A DNA stretch of 64,000 nucleotides from Podaxis mareebaensis. Lineage: Eukaryota > Basidiomycota > Agaricomycetes > Agaricales > Agaricaceae. The position numbers were made by a program, and so were the translations under genes. The stretch lies in contig JAEUWP010000027.1 of the NCBI GenBank assembly GCA_018524725.1, forward strand, positions 1 through 64,000. The letters are read 5' to 3'. This document shows positions 60,058-64,000 of this stretch, in pieces (position 1 is the first letter of the stretch; every line of letters begins with the position of its first letter). Under the pieces are notes generated by a model. That model had not been told where the DNA came from. It made no database searches and was given only the letters and a program-made list of their open reading frames with translations.

Positions 60058-63000
60058 TCATGTTACGAACAGGGTAACCTGTCCGCCGGGTCTATACGCC
60101 TCGAAAGCCATCTGCACATCTTCTGTGGATCCGAGGGACACCATGTCCCCATCCTCATCCTTATACTTCACCCTCAGTGGCCCATCATCCCTCCTTGGTC
60201 CACACAGCCTAATCTTCTTCCCGACCTTCTCGACTAAATCGTCATACTCCGTCGTCCTTGGCACCTGAATCACAAATATGTCCTCGTGGAAGTGCACCTT
60301 GACCTTTACGGGCGGCGACTGCTCCTGGGGAACACCCATACCGTTCATATGATGACCGTTGACGTTCGCGTGGATACCGACACCTGCCAACGACGACTCG
60401 CTCGACCCGAAAGGCGTTATAGGCGACGAGCTGTTCGGCGAGTACTCCGAACTATCACCTGTCGACTGGCTCGATCCGCTTCCTCGCTTATTACCGCCAT
60501 GTTCACGGTCGCGTGTACTCCAATTAGAGTGTGAGACATTGACGGGATTGGTAGGCAGTGGTGGCGGAGCGGTCTTCTGCGGCACGTACGCATTCGGTTG
60601 GCTCGCACTCCTTGTTCGACTAGGCTGGGGTGCTTGGGGAATGTATTGTTGTTGTGGTTGTTGCGTGTACGCGCTGACATTATGTGTCGGTGTAGGAGCG
60701 CGTGCAGTCCTGGGGTCGCCACCATCGTACCCCGCCCGCAACCGTGTCGAGCTGAACTGGCTACGTAATGCTGGCCTCTGTGGTGGTGCAGCTGACCCGT
60801 AGGCGGCATCAGCGGGGAAGTTCTGCATGTTGCCCTGAGTTCGGGGAGTGGCCGGGGGAGCCATACCGCCTGGCGAGTGTGCAACAGCTTGCGGCTGGGA
60901 AGGCATGGGCACATGTTGATGTTGATTCCGCCATTGTGCCATTGTAACTCCACTGGCGTCTTCCGTGTACGCTCTCGATCGTTGGTCGTATACCGAGTTG
61001 TGGTCTCGTTCAGCAGGCATAATGAGTGCATTGAGTTTTCTCGAGTTGACGGGTGTTCCGCGGCCAGAGGACGTGTAACTGGTTGAAGCGGTGGCGGGAT
61101 ACTCTTCAAAGTCTTCATCATCCGTGAAACCGTCTTGCGACGGGTAGCCGGAAGGCCCACTTGGGTAACCGCTACCAGAGTCGTGGGTGCCGTAACCATT
61201 GCTACCGTACGGGTGGTTACGCATGGTCTTCGGACCCCCAGAGGAAGAGGTTGCCGCATAGGCAGTCGAAGTACTACTGTAAGAGATTGTTGAGCTGTGC
61301 GAATACGTTGATGACGTGACAGTAGAGGAAGTGCCTCGCGAGGAGGGTGGGGCAATCGTTTTGCTGTTGAGGCGAGCAAGATTTCTGTCCGAGCCACGCC
61401 GCTGAGCGGCTTCCCTGATGAGTCGGTTGATTTGGGATTCCCATTTCCGCATCTGCTCCTCGTTGCGACATTTAAGAGTGAAATACTCTAGGTCATCGTC
61501 GCCCTTCCACCAGACAGCCAACGAATACTGGGTAGTCATGCCAGGACCTGTCCAACGGGATTGAGGAACATACAGGAATCAGGTCAGAAAGAACGTACCA
61601 GTTGAGGTCCTGGGTTGTGAGGGGACCGCTTGCGTCACATTGCCCAAAAAGATCCGACCCTTCAACAGAAGGGGTGTGTTCCTTCGTTGGCCGGGAGTGG
61701 CGGCAGCGGCAGCAGCAGCGGCGTTAAGGGGAGTTGGTGTACTGGCCTGCTTCTTCAGCAGAGAGTTGTTCTTCCCAATCTTCTTGCTACCACCCTGTTG
61801 GCCAGGTGGGACCTCCTTACAACACAGGATGATCTTCTCAAACAAGAAGACATGATACTCCCGGTCAATGTCGGATTTAGTGACGGTGAATATATCGTCA
61901 AGGAGGAGGTCACCGAAGTTTTCGAGGTGGTGGCCCTTCCAGTCGTCAATGCGGGAAGCAAGGCTCTGAACGGTTTGGTAATTTTCGGCCCGGCGTTGCG
62001 CTTCATTGATTTTATCGGCTATACGCTTGGCAGCTTCAGAGCCCCTCTTGAGTTCTTCATAATGCGAATAAGTTGCAGGCGAAAGAGTTTTGATTAATGA
62101 CTGCAAGAACACAACATCAATACATGGACTTCGAGGGCGTGATTAGAACGTACATCAAGAAGAAGGGGATATTTGCAAACTCGTTGAACCGGCTTGATGA
62201 GGAAAGCTGGCAGCTCGCCTTTTACGTTGATCAAGTGGTTCAATGGCTGTTTGGGAATATTTGGGTCAGCATCGGGAACAGCCGAGAAGAGATCAATTCA
62301 AAAATGACGGAAGACCAAATACGAGTTGTCAGGACGACAAATCAGACATGCGTTGAAGATCCAACAATGTCGACAAAGAGGGAAGGTGTTGTGCATCAAT
62401 GCTTACCATAAGACTCTGCTCGTGTGTGAGCATGAGTTCCGAGGCATTCGTATAGTTGGCACAGTAGGGTTCGTATACAACAAAGTCGTCCTCCTGTTAA
62501 CGCCGACCATTATGCATGATGCAGGACAAGGCACATGAATGTCAGTGATTGTTCAACAGCCAAACGTGATCGATGTCGGCTCACGTTTTCGATGAATGGA
62601 AGACCCCAGCGCTGGTCCTGCCATGGAGCTTCCGCTGTGCTCTCGAGGCGAATAAGGAATTTGCGCTGGAAGTTAAGGAGTTTATTGAGATTTGGGAAGA
62701 GGAGGTGTATAGTATCCTGATCGATCAGGTTCCCTTGTGAAAGGGCATTTGAATATTTCTGTAACTAATCAGCAACCGTCTTTACAGTGTGAAATTGCGA
62801 ATTGGATCATACCTGCATTACTTCGAGGTCCTGGACATATTTACGTTCGGTTTCGACCATCTCGCGGATAATGTTATTCCCCGCTAATTCCCGGGCATTA
62901 GCCGGCTGCGGAAGTGCATCGGTCGAGAGATTGTCGAAGGAATCATTGGTGGCGAGGGATGGGGGGGAGGGTGGTGGTGAGTCAAAAGCACTCGGGGGAA

Positions 63001-63595
63001 GGTGGTTGACAATGGCGGTCACGGTATTAATAACCTGGGGAAGGCCACATGTCAACAACGCGGGGGAGGATAATGAATGAGCGAGAAACGCGGTCTACAA
63101 TACCTTGACCAAGCCATCAGTAGAATCACGGTCCCAAATATCTCTCACTGTGAAGGGCTCGCACTCGGGGATGGTCTGCGTGACCTGTGTTGAGCGAACC
63201 TGCATGGCGAAGAGGGCGATGGCGTGTTTCTTCTCTCGATCTGGATTGCTCTCGTAGGTTTCCTGGTTGTATTCTGAGTGATTAATTTTTGGGAAACCAG
63301 CTTCTGCGGGGAGCTGATCGAATATGTAGCAGAGGGAAATGCCAATGGAGAAGAGGTCCCAGAGTTGGGTTACGGGGTCGGTGGACTGACGGGAGTCAGG
63401 GGGGGTGGCAAGAGCGAAATAGTGGCTGAATCCATGAATGCGCATGAGGCGGGCACGGAGGGAAGAACATTGTTGGTAAAGGGAGGTAGATTGGTTAGCA
63501 GCTTTGTTGAGGAGGGTGTTGTTGGCCATGGGAGTCTCGATTTGGAGCCCGGCGCTGGAGACGATGGACTTTTTGCGGCCTGCGACAGAAGCCAT
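60058..63595 (-). CDS. CDC24: CDC24 guanine nucleotide exchange factor for Cdc42
   Basis: Activates Cdc42 in polarity establishment and hyphal growth. The start at 63595 gives MASVAGRKKSIVSSAGLQI. The calponin-homology-like part has LWDLFSIGISLCYIFDQLP and ECEPFTVRDIWDRDSTDGL. The DH domain begins IIREMVETERKYVQDLEVMQ and continues over introns with LFPNLNKLLNFQRKFLIRLE, WQDQRWGLPFIEN, and LIKTLSPATYSHYEELKRG. The PH domain has NFGDLLLDDIFTVTKSDID, YHVFLFEKIILCCKE and WWKGDDDLEYFTLKCRNEE. A long Ser/Pro/Gln-rich linker follows. The C-terminal PB1 domain (VKVKVHFHEDIFVIQVPR, YKDEDGDMVSLGSTEDVQ) would bind a Bem1-type scaffold. It ends LFVT. The domain order CH-DH-PH-PB1 is that of fungal CDC24. 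An alanine run sits in the PH region. Confidence 0.96.
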
Positions 63596-64000
63596 TGAGC
63601 CAGCTTTGGGCGAGGAGAGGGGGAGAAAAGGGAGAGGAGGGAGAGGTGTTAAGTTTTGTCGATAGCGATGGTCAGCGATGGTCGAAACGAGCAGTGCTCC
63701 CACCCAACCATTCCATGGGCCTTTTTCCAACTCCGCACCCCGCTTTCGGCAATACCCCCTGATCTGAAATCGAGATCTCTTCCACGCGACCCACTGTCAC
63801 CCCGTCACAATCCCAGTTCCCCGCTTCCACTCCCACGTCCCAGCACAGCTCCCCATATCTATCACAGGCTCTCTCAGCGGTAAAAGCCTATCCTTACCCA
63901 TCCACATAGTACCCATTGCCCATACCAGAGCTATTCACCCATCTGTCGTCGTAAAAGTCCAGATGAGCCTTTCTATCTTCGCAACTGACCCTGATATGCA
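63596..64000. other. CDC24 promoter region
   Basis: Plus-strand C-rich sequence upstream of CDC24. An ATG at 63963 could open a divergent gene, but only 38 bp remain, too little to support a call. Confidence 0.4.

Noticed and set aside
60417..61397. 326-codon minus-strand frame inside CDC24
   Set aside because: Out-of-frame shadow of the CDC24 linker; low complexity only.
46833..63595. RhoGAP and CDC24 considered as a functional Rho-signalling cluster
   Set aside because: They are about 8 kb apart, on opposite strands and separated by an unrelated GH63 gene; proximity is most likely chance.
63963..64000. ATG that might start a divergent gene at the right edge
   Set aside because: Only 38 bp are visible; no evidence beyond an ATG.

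Overview
The window is nuclear DNA from a filamentous basidiomycete, most likely an Agaricomycete. The evidence is short (about 45-60 bp) frequent introns, many Agaricomycete-type BTB, F-box and multi-pass membrane proteins, and typical fungal versions of SPO11, CCR4, DPL1, ERG19/MVD1 and CDC24. I cannot name the species. No bacterial, viral or CRISPR-like content was seen.

Layout. 0-7 kb: a caprin-like lysine-rich protein (minus, running off the left edge), a BTB/POZ protein (plus), the meiotic double-strand-break nuclease SPO11 (plus, 12 exons that join in frame) and a serine/threonine-rich single-pass membrane protein (minus). 7-17.4 kb is an accessory region. It holds a decayed F-box-like gene, a tandem array of three paralogous multi-pass membrane proteins (the first with an in-frame stop), a 319-bp MITE with 45-bp inverted repeats, and a second fragment of the F-box-like family. 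17.4-33.6 kb is a conserved housekeeping block: mevalonate diphosphate decarboxylase, the CCR4 deadenylase, a secreted subtilisin-like protease, muskelin (a CTLH/GID-type kelch protein) and sphingosine-1-phosphate lyase. 33.6-43.4 kb is a second accessory region: several kb of apparently eroded coding sequence, a tandem triplicate of F-box-type genes in which every copy carries a different apparent lesion, and a 352-bp hAT-type MITE with a perfect 8-bp target-site duplication. 44.8-63.6 kb is conserved again: a YPR011C-like mitochondrial carrier, a RhoGAP with a probable N-myristoylation signal, a YMR196W-like GH63 protein and CDC24, the Cdc42 exchange factor (CH-DH-PH-PB1).

How the genes relate: there is no biosynthetic or defence cluster. 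CDC24 and the RhoGAP would act in opposite directions on Rho-family GTPases, and MVD1 and DPL1 belong to isoprenoid and sphingolipid metabolism; their proximity looks incidental. The clearest biology is gene birth and death by local tandem duplication in the two accessory islands, with two well-delimited non-autonomous DNA transposons. Two separate GC-AG intron cases are also clear (SPO11, and one site shared by all three F-box copies). I did not find a convincing new multi-gene system. Gene models are reconstructed by eye; exon edges are firm for SPO11 and approximate in most other genes.
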